Below are positions 1-10,500 of a stretch of 64,000 bases of DNA, piece after piece. Where the stretch lies: assembly GCA_029204225.1 (NCBI GenBank), contig CM055095.1:41820684-41884683 (forward strand). Direction: 5' to 3'. Made by a program: the position numbers and the translations under genes. How positions within the stretch are numbered: position 1 is the stretch's first letter; each line of letters starts with the position of its first letter. This DNA comes from Diphasiastrum complanatum (taxonomy: Eukaryota > Streptophyta > Lycopodiopsida > Lycopodiales > Lycopodiaceae). The notes beneath the pieces were generated by a model. The model saw only the letters and a program-made list of their open reading frames with translations, was not told the DNA's origin and did not search any database.

Positions 1-288
1 ACATCCGATGAGTTGCATTCGGCGAGTTGCATCCAAAGAATTTACATCTGACGAGTTACATCCACGAGTTATTGAATCTAGATCCGACATTGTAACTATA
101 GCTACATCTGACAAATCACTTACCACAGACATTCGGCTGATCACTTACCTCAAACATTCGGTTGATCACTTACCTCAAACATTCGGTTGATCACTTACCA
201 CCGATATCTGATTGATCAGTTACCACAAACATTCGGCTGATCACTTACCATAGATATTCGACTGATCATTTACCACATACATATGCCT

Positions 289-290
<2 letters not shown>
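1..290. repeat. Degenerate minisatellite, about 25-bp units
   Basis: From about 125 to 285 the unit ACATTCGGCTGATCACTTAC recurs with small changes at a spacing of about 25 bp. Variants include GGTTGATC, TGATTGATC and GACTGATC. The first 70 bp carry a related, more decayed series built on GAGTTGCATCC and GAGTTACATCC. No coding potential is apparent. Confidence 0.8.

Positions 291-327
<37 letters not shown>
291..327. repeat. (CA)n microsatellite
   Basis: Uninterrupted CA dinucleotide run directly after the 25-bp minisatellite. Confidence 0.97.
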
Positions 328-332
<5 letters not shown>

Positions 333-380
333 TGTCTAAAGCCTAACCCTAAAACATAATATGTAAAGCCTAATGTTGTG

Positions 381-855
381 GGATTCTAGGCCCGTCAAGC
401 CAAGAATTGGTCAGATTCAATAGAAAACAATCAGAACCTCGAACGAGAGGTGTCCACAAGTTCGTGGGCTTGACACGAACTCACTGGACCATTTGCAGTT
501 CAATTCTGATGTCATTTGTCCAGAAACGCCCTTTCTATCGGGGGGAATCCCACTAAATGGACTACTTTTCAGCATCCTCAAGAACCAGTTCAATGTCACC
601 GAACGAAGTCCATTTTTCAGACCGTCTATTCCGTCATGTGCTGCACATTGATACGAATCTACAACACTAAACTGGACTCCAAACGTTTCAGTTTTCATAG
701 CGAAATGTGCGTCTCCAAACCAAAAACCCTAAATGTAGTTCTAGGATTCTAGGCTCGTCGAGCCATAAATTGGTCGGATTCAGTCAAAAATAGTTAGAAC
801 CTCGGACATGAGGTGTCCACAGGTTTGTGGGCTTGACACGAACCCATAGGACCGC
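381..855. repeat. Two direct copies of a ~109-bp segment 366 bp apart
   Basis: The blocks at about 381-489 and 747-855 share the same order of motifs: ATTCTAGGC, CGTC.AGCC, AATTGGTC.GATTCA, AACCTCG, GAGGTGTCCACA and GTGGGCTTGACACGAAC. The intervening DNA makes this a tandem duplication of about 366 bp, perhaps a retroelement terminal region. No protein similarity is visible. Confidence 0.75.
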
Positions 856-924
856 ATTTAGGCCATTTGTGGTCCTTTAGGCCACACATTTCACCGCAAA
901 TGACCCCATTTTGATCGCATCATT

Positions 925-954
925 GCCCGTCAACGACGGGCACTCTTTACTAGT
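925..954 (+). mobile_element. Helitron 3' terminus, copy 1
   Basis: A perfect 7-bp hairpin (GCCCGTC, loop AAC, GACGGGC) at 925-941 is followed by eight bases and then CTAG at 950-953, with T next. A GC-rich hairpin just before CTRR, inserted ahead of a T, is the diagnostic Helitron 3' end. The 5' TC end and any Rep/helicase are not visible, so this is a non-autonomous or truncated copy. Confidence 0.7.
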
Positions 955-1626
955 ATATATATATAACTATTTGTGCGCATGTGGTGCGCATGTGTATGGG
1001 TGCACCCATGCATCCTCCTCTCCCCACCCATGCATACACACTTTCTTAACTAAAAATGATGGGGAGGGGAATGCATGTATGGCGAAAGTGCATATCCCCA
1101 TACATTTGCACATTGTGTGCATTGGGGGGTGGGCCCCAAAAAGATTTCCCTCTCCTCCCTCCCAATCACTAAATTCAAATATCTTTCTCTAAATTCAAAT
1201 ATTTGAAGTTTGAAGTTAAGGTTTTATTTTCTTCACACACTTCAATGTGCTTTAAACTTTAGCCAATAATCTTTATTACATGGCTTTCTTATTTATTTTG
1301 AATTACCAAAGTTTTATCCATAAATCATGAACATAAAAATTTTCTTGACTACCTAAAACAGCTTCTTCTTTTTTCAATCCTTCAAATCCCCCACGATTTT
1401 CATGAATGTTTAACCACAAGCCCAAACTTACTATCTTTAACTCCAAAGGATCGAATTTTTCCAAAGACTCGAATTTCTCCAAAGGATTGAAGGACCCTTT
1501 TTTTGTACTGTCAAGTCGAATTTTTCAAAAGACTCGAATTTTTCCAAAGACTCGAAGGTTTGATATTCGATGTGCGAGATTGGCCATCATCCAAATCATC
1601 AGCCGCCACCTAGATCGACCTCCATT

Positions 1627-1654
1627 GCCCGTCAACGACGGGCACTCTTTACTA

Positions 1655-1656
<2 letters not shown>
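1627..1656 (+). mobile_element. Helitron 3' terminus, copy 2
   Basis: Identical to the terminus at 925-954: hairpin 1627-1643, spacer ACTCTTTA, CTAG at 1652-1655, then T of a TA repeat. Sequence upstream of the shared terminus differs between the copies, as expected for Helitrons that share an end but carry different internal DNA. Insertion beside a TA repeat fits the A|T target preference. Confidence 0.7.

Positions 1657-1699
<43 letters not shown>
1656..1699. repeat. (TA)n microsatellite
   Basis: TA run directly at the Helitron 3' end. The isoleucine/tyrosine-rich ORFs crossing it are artefacts of the repeat. Confidence 0.95.
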
Positions 1700-1700
<1 letters not shown>

Positions 1701-1701
1701 C

Positions 1702-2502
1702 ATAGTTGCAGCGAATCGCGATTCGCGAATCACGATTGTGCGAATCGCGGTTCCGACCCCAAAATCGCAAAATAAAAAAAATAAAAAAATTTGAAAAAAT
1801 AGCATATGGCGGAAATGTTTTTAGGGGATCAATGGTCAAACCAACGTTTTGCCTCTCAAAAGTGCAGTAGATGAGACACAAACAGATCTTATTTTCAATA
1901 GCTATCTAGTTGTCATTTGCTCTGGTTTTCAGTAAATGTGAATCCTACAGTTTGGGCTATCAACTATATGGATGATGATTACTTTTGCAATCGTTTCACT
2001 AGAGATGTGAGTGCAATGTGCATACAGTTGGGGGCATAAATATTGAGGGGGGCGGTAGCATTTTTATCTACAGTGTCTATATAGCAAGAAGTCCTAGGGG
2101 GTTCGGGGGGCAGTAGTCCCCCGCGAAACAAGGGGTTCGGTGGGCAGTAGCCCTCCGAGAAACAGGGGGTCCAGGGGGCGGTAGCCCCCCTATGGGGGGT
2201 TTGAGGGGCATTGCCCCCCAACGGCAGAGTCCGGGGGCTGCCGGTAGACCCTCGACGGTAAGGCCTCTTCATGATTTGGCCTTCCAACTCCCTGAGTGAA
2301 AACACACTTTTTGGTGTTTCGCACCCGAAACAATCAACAAACTACACAGTCATAATGCTCTCAACCAAAGCTTTCATCTGATACCCGTATTGCCTAAAAA
2401 AAATTCAAAAAAAAAAAACGATTCTGCACGATTCTAGAAAAATCCCGAAATGCGTTTCTGAATCGCATTTCTGATCACGATTCAAAATCGCGGTGCATCT
2501 AT
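1702..2502. mobile_element. Candidate non-autonomous TIR (hAT-like) element
   Basis: The left end reads CATAGTTGCAGCG followed by a run of GCGATTC/GAATCGC palindromes. The right end, read on the minus strand, begins CATAGATGCACCGCGATT. These form imperfect terminal inverted repeats about 800 bp apart. The interior has the G-rich minisatellite and A-rich tracts but no transposase. A clear target duplication is not visible in the TA-rich flank, so the family name is tentative. Confidence 0.45.
2045..2255. repeat. G-rich minisatellite, 33-35-bp units with internal hairpins
   Basis: About five units follow each other, each built as GGGGTTCGG, GGGGGCAGTAG and a C-run that can pair with the G-run of the same unit, then an A-rich spacer such as CGAAACAAG. 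The minus-strand proline/glycine-rich ORF here is a by-product. The tract stands out sharply from its AT-rich surroundings. Confidence 0.8.
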
Positions 2503-2512
2503 GATATAGACA

Positions 2513-2514
2513 CA

Positions 2515-2551
<37 letters not shown>
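2513..2551. repeat. (CA)n microsatellite
   Basis: CA repeat immediately outside the right end of the candidate TIR element. Confidence 0.95.
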
Positions 2552-2552
<1 letters not shown>

Positions 2553-4453
2553 CACACAACACATCACTAGATAAATATATGTAAATGTATGTGTACAAGA
2601 CAACACATTATAAAGATTAGATTTATATATGTAAAGGTTGGGCTCAAAAAATGTACAACATGTTGATAATTAGCATTCATTGGCTGGGTATACACATTGA
2701 GTTACAAGTGTTTGAAAGACCCATGGATATTTGAATATGCCGAGAGCCATCTTCAACCAAGCACAAAGCCCGCAATATTGACCGAGAGCTTCAAGGTCCT
2801 ACCCACACACAAGCCAAAGTGAATAAAAGCTATTAGACTAAAGATCTGCCTTTGGAAGATCTTTAGTCTAATAGTTTTGCCAAGTTAATTTTTTGATGAG
2901 TATGGTGTCTGAATAAGAATTGATAGTTTTGTACGTAAGAGGCAACCAAAGTTTAAAGCAAGCAGATGGAAGATAAATCCAAGAGAATATCGAACAGTCA
3001 GCTTGTATTAAATGGATTATTTTGTTGTGTAAGTTCACTTAATCAGGAATAGCGTGTGTTGTTTTCTCTTGATAAGAATACTACAAGCAAGAAGCTTCAC
3101 AAACGTATTCTTTCAACGCTGTGGCACTGGTGTCCCTCAAGTCACTAGCTTCTGACTTCAAGGTGGTGACAACATACATTCACATCTCCAGTTCGCAAAA
3201 CTAGATGAGAATCCTGCCTAGAACACAAACAGGAATCAAACACAAGCCACATAATCATTGACATTCTAAGGTCAATATACCTCTCTGATATAACACTCTG
3301 CAGAGTCAGCTGAATTTATCTCCATTGACAAGCCAGCAACACTCCAAATGTGACATCATAATACAAAGAAGAGCAGTTTCAACCAAAATGCTGACATGTC
3401 CCCAGCTTATACATACGGTGGGTAAGGCTTCAACCTTTTAAAACTACACTCCACGTTGTTTACTAACGATTGATAAAAGGCCTACTATTTGAATGGCACG
3501 TATATACTTATTTTGGTTTTGAAAAGATAATAGGAATGTTCGACTTGTTATATGGGCATGTCGATGTCACAATATAAAGAATTGGAGAAAAAGGTTAGGA
3601 GGCTTCCAACCAGATAGTCCCTACATTTGTCGAATGAAGAACATACTGTTTGGAGCATAATGAAATAAAGCAGTCAAAGCAAGCCAATCACATTTTTCCT
3701 GATTCAAATAGAGTAACTTGAACTACGTTTTTACAAAACCCACCTGCAATGAAATTCACAAAAAGAACCAACTTCAACTTCAAAGCTATAGGTTCATCAT
3801 TATAATAAAAAACCAAATTGGAGAAGTGATCAAAGCTGGAGACGGTCTACAAAGCAATGACAAACTCTCAACGAGCCAATTTCATACAAGTTGGTCAGAG
3901 ATATAGTCAAGTGAACTCTTTTCTCCACATTTTCAACCGATGTAGATATTTACAAAAACAAGTTTTGAGTTAAAGTTCACTGTCATGCACTGAACAATTC
4001 ACCATAGAAAGAATATTAAAAGTAGTATCCATGACAAATTTCTGGACTTCACCAATGAAAATGGAAATCAATGAGCAACTATTGAGTAGTAGATTCCACT
4101 TGTGACTTGATCTAACGGAGAAGGCAAAAAAAGAATGCCTTGAGGATTTTATAAATGCGTTACCTGAACACACACTACCCGATTTTGCTTTATGTGCATG
4201 AACTCTTAAGGAACAACGAAATGTGCTCATCCAATTCCTAAGAGTGCCACATCATATGGTGTGTCTAGAAGAGCACAGATCAGCTCTGCAAACATTTGAT
4301 GTGATACTTTGTTTATATTGGAAAGTGATATTTGCAAGCTGGGAAAAAGCACCAAGGGTGTGTGTATAATCACTCAACGTTTCCTCAAACTGTTACATCC
4401 GATCATAGTACAATAACCTGTACATGTCGCTAGCAAGATAAAGCCTTCCAGAT
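2552..4453. other. Intergenic, no supported gene
   Basis: AT-rich sequence with only short unrelated ORFs on both strands. I see no recognisable protein motif. It lies downstream of the 4528-15018 gene and may include its 3' UTR near 4450-4527. Confidence 0.6.
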
Positions 4454-4459
4454 TTTATT
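4454..4459 (-). terminator. Canonical poly(A) signal AATAAA
   Basis: AATAAA on the minus strand, about 70 bases past the TGA at 4528-4530. This is a plausible 3' end for the membrane-protein gene and supports the placement of its last exon. Confidence 0.55.
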
Positions 4460-4527
4460 TAGCAACTCCATATTTCATTCTTCAGGTCGTTTGTTAATAC
4501 AGCAACAAACTTAGCACTTTCTCCAGT

Positions 4528-7500
4528 TCAAATGACCTGAACTGATGACCTTGAAGGATTATGTTTTTGCCTGCAAAGCAAATGTAAATCTTAGTCAAGC
4601 ACTCAGTTGCACATGCATAATCTACGTACAAATATGAGATGCTAGAGAGCAAACCAACATGCTGGAGTGGTCTGTAGAGTGCTGGTGGAAGTTGAAAAAT
4701 AAAGAGGTCTCTATAGACGATATAGTAAAAATCAACTTAAAATGGAATAGATGTCTGATGAAGTATGAAGCACTAACCAAAAGGAGTCTTTCTTTTCTTG
4801 AGCAAGCAACTCTTCAAAGGACATCTCTTCTGCTTCCCCATCCAACTTTTCGATTAACTGACCAGTGTTAGGTTGCAACTCAAAATGCGTGCGGCCATAT
4901 TCCAGCATCTACAGGTGATGATTTAGGCCCCAAGGCAAAATCTTCTGTAAGAACTTATGCATATTCAAGTTGTGTAGAGTATCAGATACTAAAACCTACT
5001 CACGAATACATCCAAATTTCAATTTAGCTGTGACACGGATATCTCCCTCCCTCCCATGTCTGAACGCATGCACAAACGCAGGTGCACGCGCGCACACACA
5101 CACATTTCCAGAAAGTTAAAGAAAGTAACAACCTATAAATTTCAGATAATCATGGACCATAGCTACACAATACTTGCAGCTTGATAAAAGAGAAACCATG
5201 GAAGTGGAATGAGTTACAGCTTACAACTTTAGGAAGCAGCTTGATAAAAGAGAAACCATGGAAGTGGAATGAGTTACAGCTTACAACTTTAAGGTATTTT
5301 ACAGAAGAATCTTTGATCTGAATTCCTAGAACAAAGTGACACTGCTTAACAACTATACTCTTCAATGTTGCAGCTTGAAGCCAAAGAGAAGAGGACAAAT
5401 TGACATCTTACGAGAAAATGTCATGAAACAATTATGTGGAAGCTTCCTGCAAAGAAAGGTAAGATGAGTACCCCTAAGTAAGATTGGTACCCATCTTCCA
5501 AAACCTCCTATCAAACAGCTTGATGCTGCAATCTTGGGAGAATATGTCATAAAACAAATATGTGGATGCTTATTGCAGAGCCATTCTCCTCAAGTAGAAA
5601 AGAAGATGGCTGATCTAATAACTCTGTGGAGGTATCTAGTCTTCTATTATTCAATCATTTGAGATCTGAAAATTAAGAAGCAAAAGAACAATCTGTGTCA
5701 GTGTTTTCCACCATCGGGCCACCCAGCCTCAAAATACAGATGAAAAAGGTCCAGTCACACTGCGATAAGGCCACTGCCCACGATTTGGGACCAGCCATGC
5801 AGAAGGCTCAGCCACCTGGCTGTTAGGCAAGCAGAGCCCTACCCAGGTCCCATTTGAGCCAGTGAGGCCACATTTGAGTCAGCCACAAGCTTCCATCAGG
5901 ACCTAAGTTTCATCGGAAAGCCATTCCAGACCCTCGGTGTTCCAGAACAATGTTCCCGAACCCCTGAACCAAAGGGGAGTGATCGGAGCCATAGGAGGCC
6001 AATTTTGGTGAAGGAGGTTGGCGTCCATGTAATTGTGGCATGTTTTCAGAGTTGATAGATCGCATGTGGAGAAAAATCAACAAAAACTTATTTGAGCTCA
6101 TTTTCCATCATTTTTCTGTTTGCTTTTGTTTGGAGGCTATAGTGCATCAATTTCTGTTATTCATGTTGCTAAGATCTGACAAAGGGTTGCTAGGAATAGA
6201 GTGTTGCAGTTTTCCAGCTTGTATCAGCGAAAGTGGCCGCTCCAAGCATTCAAGTTATTGGATTGCATTAGGGCTTTATTTCATTTCTTCTTTAGGATTT
6301 TTTACCGAATGCATATCATCTGTTAGTTTTGGTGGCACATACATAGGCTATTACAGTGTTGTGGAAAGACAAGGCATTTGAGTGGAGATGCATTTACTAG
6401 CGGAAGATGTGGTGCTGTATGCAAGCTCCAATGCTAGGCAACATTACCTACATTATGGACAACGCAATCCAGCACATCTACGAGGATCAAGGCACACTTG
6501 CTTGGTCTGAGCAAGTCAGTAGATGGACCATGGGCACTGAAGATGATTCCTGCAAACATCTGAGATCATCCTATGACTACATATGGAGAGGCAAGCTCTA
6601 CTAGGTCGGCTTCCAGGGCCTATGACTACATATGGGGAGGCAAGCTCTGCTAGGTCGGCTTCCAGGGGCCACACACCTCAGCGGTCAGTGCTACAAGTTG
6701 GCCGGCAACTTGGGTGAATTGTGTAGGATCACCAGGTTCATGGCTAGGATAGAGGCACAGACTGCAGGAGATGAGGGTGGTGACTAGGGAGGGAAATGAG
6801 GAGGGAGGCTTTGGGGATGAGTATGAGGTGCTCTGGATAAGATGGACACCAATGAAGGTGTCAATGATGTGTAATTGCATGATGACCCAGAAGCAGAGAC
6901 AGCTTGAGCCTGCATCACCAATACGCAAAGGAAGGGGTAGACCTAGGGGTTCTTGCCAAGTTAGGTTCATGAATTTGCATGTTGAGCCATGGGCATCTCA
7001 CGCACAGCCAACAGAATATCAGGCACAGGCAGCAGAGCACTGGCAAGCATCGTGGTAGGCCAAGAGGTCGTGGAAGAGGAAGAGAGACAAGCAATGTAAC
7101 AACAAGACATATGTATCATAATGAACTATGAACTATTGCAAAACCAATACGACATTGGCACGTATGCCACTCACTACATGAACATGAATCTCTCACAAAA
7201 TGCCAGAACAACAAATAGCTAAAACAAAGCTAGAGTTAGGGGATTATGAACTTAATAGATGTGTAGCATCACACAAACCATAAACCTCAATTGAAGTAGA
7301 CTCATCTAATTGATCTAGATGTGCATGCTCTACTATATAAGCATCATCCATAACATCTGAAACGATTGCAAACATGGATGAAAAATGATGAAATGATGTA
7401 TCCAAGCATATATGATCTCGAGCTATAACACCAACAAGAAAATTTGGATAATCCCTGCTCCAACTAGAGCCTCACATGGGGCAATACAACCGCTACTAGA

Positions 7501-10500
7501 GTTTGAACATCAATTACAAGAAGATCATGTATGTTAAATTCTACTGCAACAGAGTCTGGTTCAGGAATCTCAATTCCAGCATCATAGAGGTCTTTAGCAA
7601 TAGGAGGACACACAAAGATAGAAACAATAGAAGAAAAAATGACATGAATGAAGGTGATTGTAACATAGAAAACAAAGAACCACAGTTAATAGCATGGTCA
7701 GTACTATGTTTGGTAGCAAAGTGTGTGTTAATGTCGACAAGCCAATGATCATAAGAAGAATGAGTGGAAAACATGATGAGAAAGGGCAATACAAGACGAG
7801 ACCACAAAGTGCATACGAGGAAGGAAAAATGTACAAAGAAGACAAACAAAATATGAAAGAAGTACAATCAAAGAAATGCAAGTACATCAACTATGCCAAA
7901 GAAGATAACCCAAATCTTCCACACACAAGAGTTGGGTGATAAAAACTAGTAAAGCTTTGGAAAGGTGGAAATCTCAATAAGTGGTGTTTGAATGATTAAA
8001 ATCGATATCTATATTGCGGAATAGAAGTGATTCGTGTTAGGAAGATCAATGATGGAAAAGTGTCAAATATGATACAAAAAAAGTGAACACTAATAAAAGC
8101 TAATAAAATGACAAAAAAAAGGTTTTTTATAGTAGATGACTTCTATGAATCATGTTCGCAAAAAATGACAAACATTTAGAAAAAGGACACAAGAATGTAC
8201 CAAAAATGTTCATTAATGCAATATCTTGAACTAGGCATGTCGGATCAATGAGCTGTAAAGTGCTATGAACTCATGAAAAAACAAAGAATAGGAAGATCCA
8301 CATAACATCTAGAAAAAATCTTCATGACACAAAATAGAATACTCTTTAATTTGACCAAACTTTGACTAGCACGATATTGTGTGCCCTCATAGATACAATT
8401 AATTTCCAACTTCTGTCGCAAAAAAGTACAACGGGATACTCATGTGCACAAGTTTTAGTTCAAGGGTAGGCTTTATTCTATCGCCTGAGGATGAATTTTG
8501 CACAGGCATTTAATGCCACATTCAAAAGAATGCCCATCCAATGATGCACACTAGGTGAGAAAATGGCAGTGCCATTCTCTCACCTAATGTACACCGTTGA
8601 ATGGACATCTTCATGTACTTGGCATTTAGAGCCTATGCAAGGACTAGCACAAGGCCATTCTATCTATGGGAGGCAGAATGCACCCACCACCTAGATCACT
8701 TGTTTCATTTATGCAAAGAATCGTGATTCAAAGTTGAAGGCAGGGATGAGGGTCCGGGCCGGATTGCCCGCGTCCACGTCCGCGTCCGCGTCCGACGTCC
8801 GGACCCGGACGCGTCCGACCCCCGGACGCGGGGTCGAACACATCCAATTTTTTTTTTTTAAAAAAAATAGATGCGTCTGGGGTCCGGACGCCATTTTTTT
8901 TTTAATTCTTTAAAAAAAAATTTAAAATTAAAATAAAAAATAAAAAAACCGGACGCGTCCGGACGAGGACGCGTCCGGACGAGGACGCGCCGCGTCCGCG
9001 TCCGCCATCCGCTTCCTTAGATTCAAACACATTCGAATTGCATCAAATCAATTGGTTTGAATCAGTTTTTTTAGAAAGTCATTTTTTTTGATAAATTTTC
9101 ACACTATTTTTGAAATTTTAAAGAACAAGTTTACTTTTTGAGATTGTATAGCAATATAACAATTCAAAATTTTTTAAAACGAATTGATTTGAATTGACTT
9201 GTGACTATTTATAAGATATGTCCACTAGTGCTAACGAGAGTACATGCGGCAAGTGTAGATGAATACTACCAATAAATTGGATCAAGAGATTAAGAGGGAG
9301 TTTGTCGATGTGTTGATAATTTGCCATCTACTTTGACTCTAATCAAAACATTAAACATAAGATTGAATTGTGTAATAAATCGTGTCTAATAAAAAAAAAC
9401 CTCCTTAAGAAATGGAACTAAGGGAAGAAGAGGAAGTCAAAAGTATGATAGACTATTATCTAGACAAAGGGAAACTAGGAATAGTTGTTTGTCTTTTGCC
9501 TCATTGATAATTGTTGTGAAGAAAGATGGATATTGGCATATTGTTGGGGCTTGAACAAGATGATTGTCAATACTGATGTGCTTAGAAGGATTGATCTAAC
9601 GAGGAATGCATCATGTTAGAGTTTGTGAAGACTCAAAGGAGTCTACTAAGCTAACTTTCTGTAAAGCAGCGCTCGACAAATCAAAGGGACATAAGTCCTA
9701 TGTTGTATGAGACAATTGGTCCAATACATGAGGGACATGTCTAACAATTTTAGCTACTTCTGTCTTTCATGCCTAGGTGTTGTCAGGGTACTACCAAGTG
9801 GTATGGCTAGTGGCTTCATTGCACGTAAGTTACATGTTAGCTAAGGATGAGTCATGATTAATGGTTGCTCGAGGCTTTGGGCATGAGTTCCTATGCAGGA
9901 AATAGTTGGGTGGAGATTATGGCACACTCTCCCCTATGTTACTATAATGTACTTTGAAAGAGATCAATATAGTGCAAAGTCTGCAAAGTTTTCATCCTGT
10001 TGTGTAGTTTTCCTTGTGATAATCCATCTAAACATAATCTCAAAGTAGTATTTTCTTCTTAGCGACAAGCACCTTTCTCCAATCTCAATGGGGCTGATTG
10101 GGCCAAAGGCCAAGACGTAAGGAGAATCCTCTTGCGGCCCATGCCATGTTGACATATATATGAAGTATATATTAGCTTCTCAAAAAGATTTGTTAAAGGC
10201 ATACGTAATACAATAAGGGTAACATAGAGCTTATAGCATAGTAACGAAAAGATTTCCAACATTGTGATGAAAAAAAATTAAGCAAGACACTGGTTTTCCT
10301 ATAAGAAAAAATTGCGTTTTGGGTTCTCAATAACGTGGTTGCAGCAGAACGCATTCCGCTGCAACCATGTCTGAAACATTCCAATACCATCTCATATAGT
10401 GCCATGACTATAGTTTGCAAGGACAGAATATGCTAGAAGGTGCAACTCCCACATCCTCCGGATAAGTATGTGGCGTGGAATAGAATCAAAGCCTTTGTCG

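Noticed and set aside
1-290. CRISPR-like spaced repeat
   Set aside because: Units are contiguous and degenerate without unique spacers, and the window is plant nuclear DNA.
340-740. AACCCTAAA-like strings suggesting telomeric repeats
   Set aside because: Only isolated single occurrences (about 342 and 724), not tandem arrays; chance in AT-rich plant DNA.
1525-1881. 118-codon minus-strand ORF with a Tyr/Ile run
   Set aside because: The run is a translated TA microsatellite and the rest spans a Helitron end and palindromes; no protein motif.
1979-2305. Pro/Gly-rich 108-codon ORF
   Set aside because: Translation of the G-rich minisatellite; no support as a gene.
6771-7058. AT-hook-like KGRGRPRGS ORF as a possible DNA-binding gene
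   Set aside because: Single short motif in a 95-codon ORF inside an intron, with no other domain; could be gag or transposase debris.
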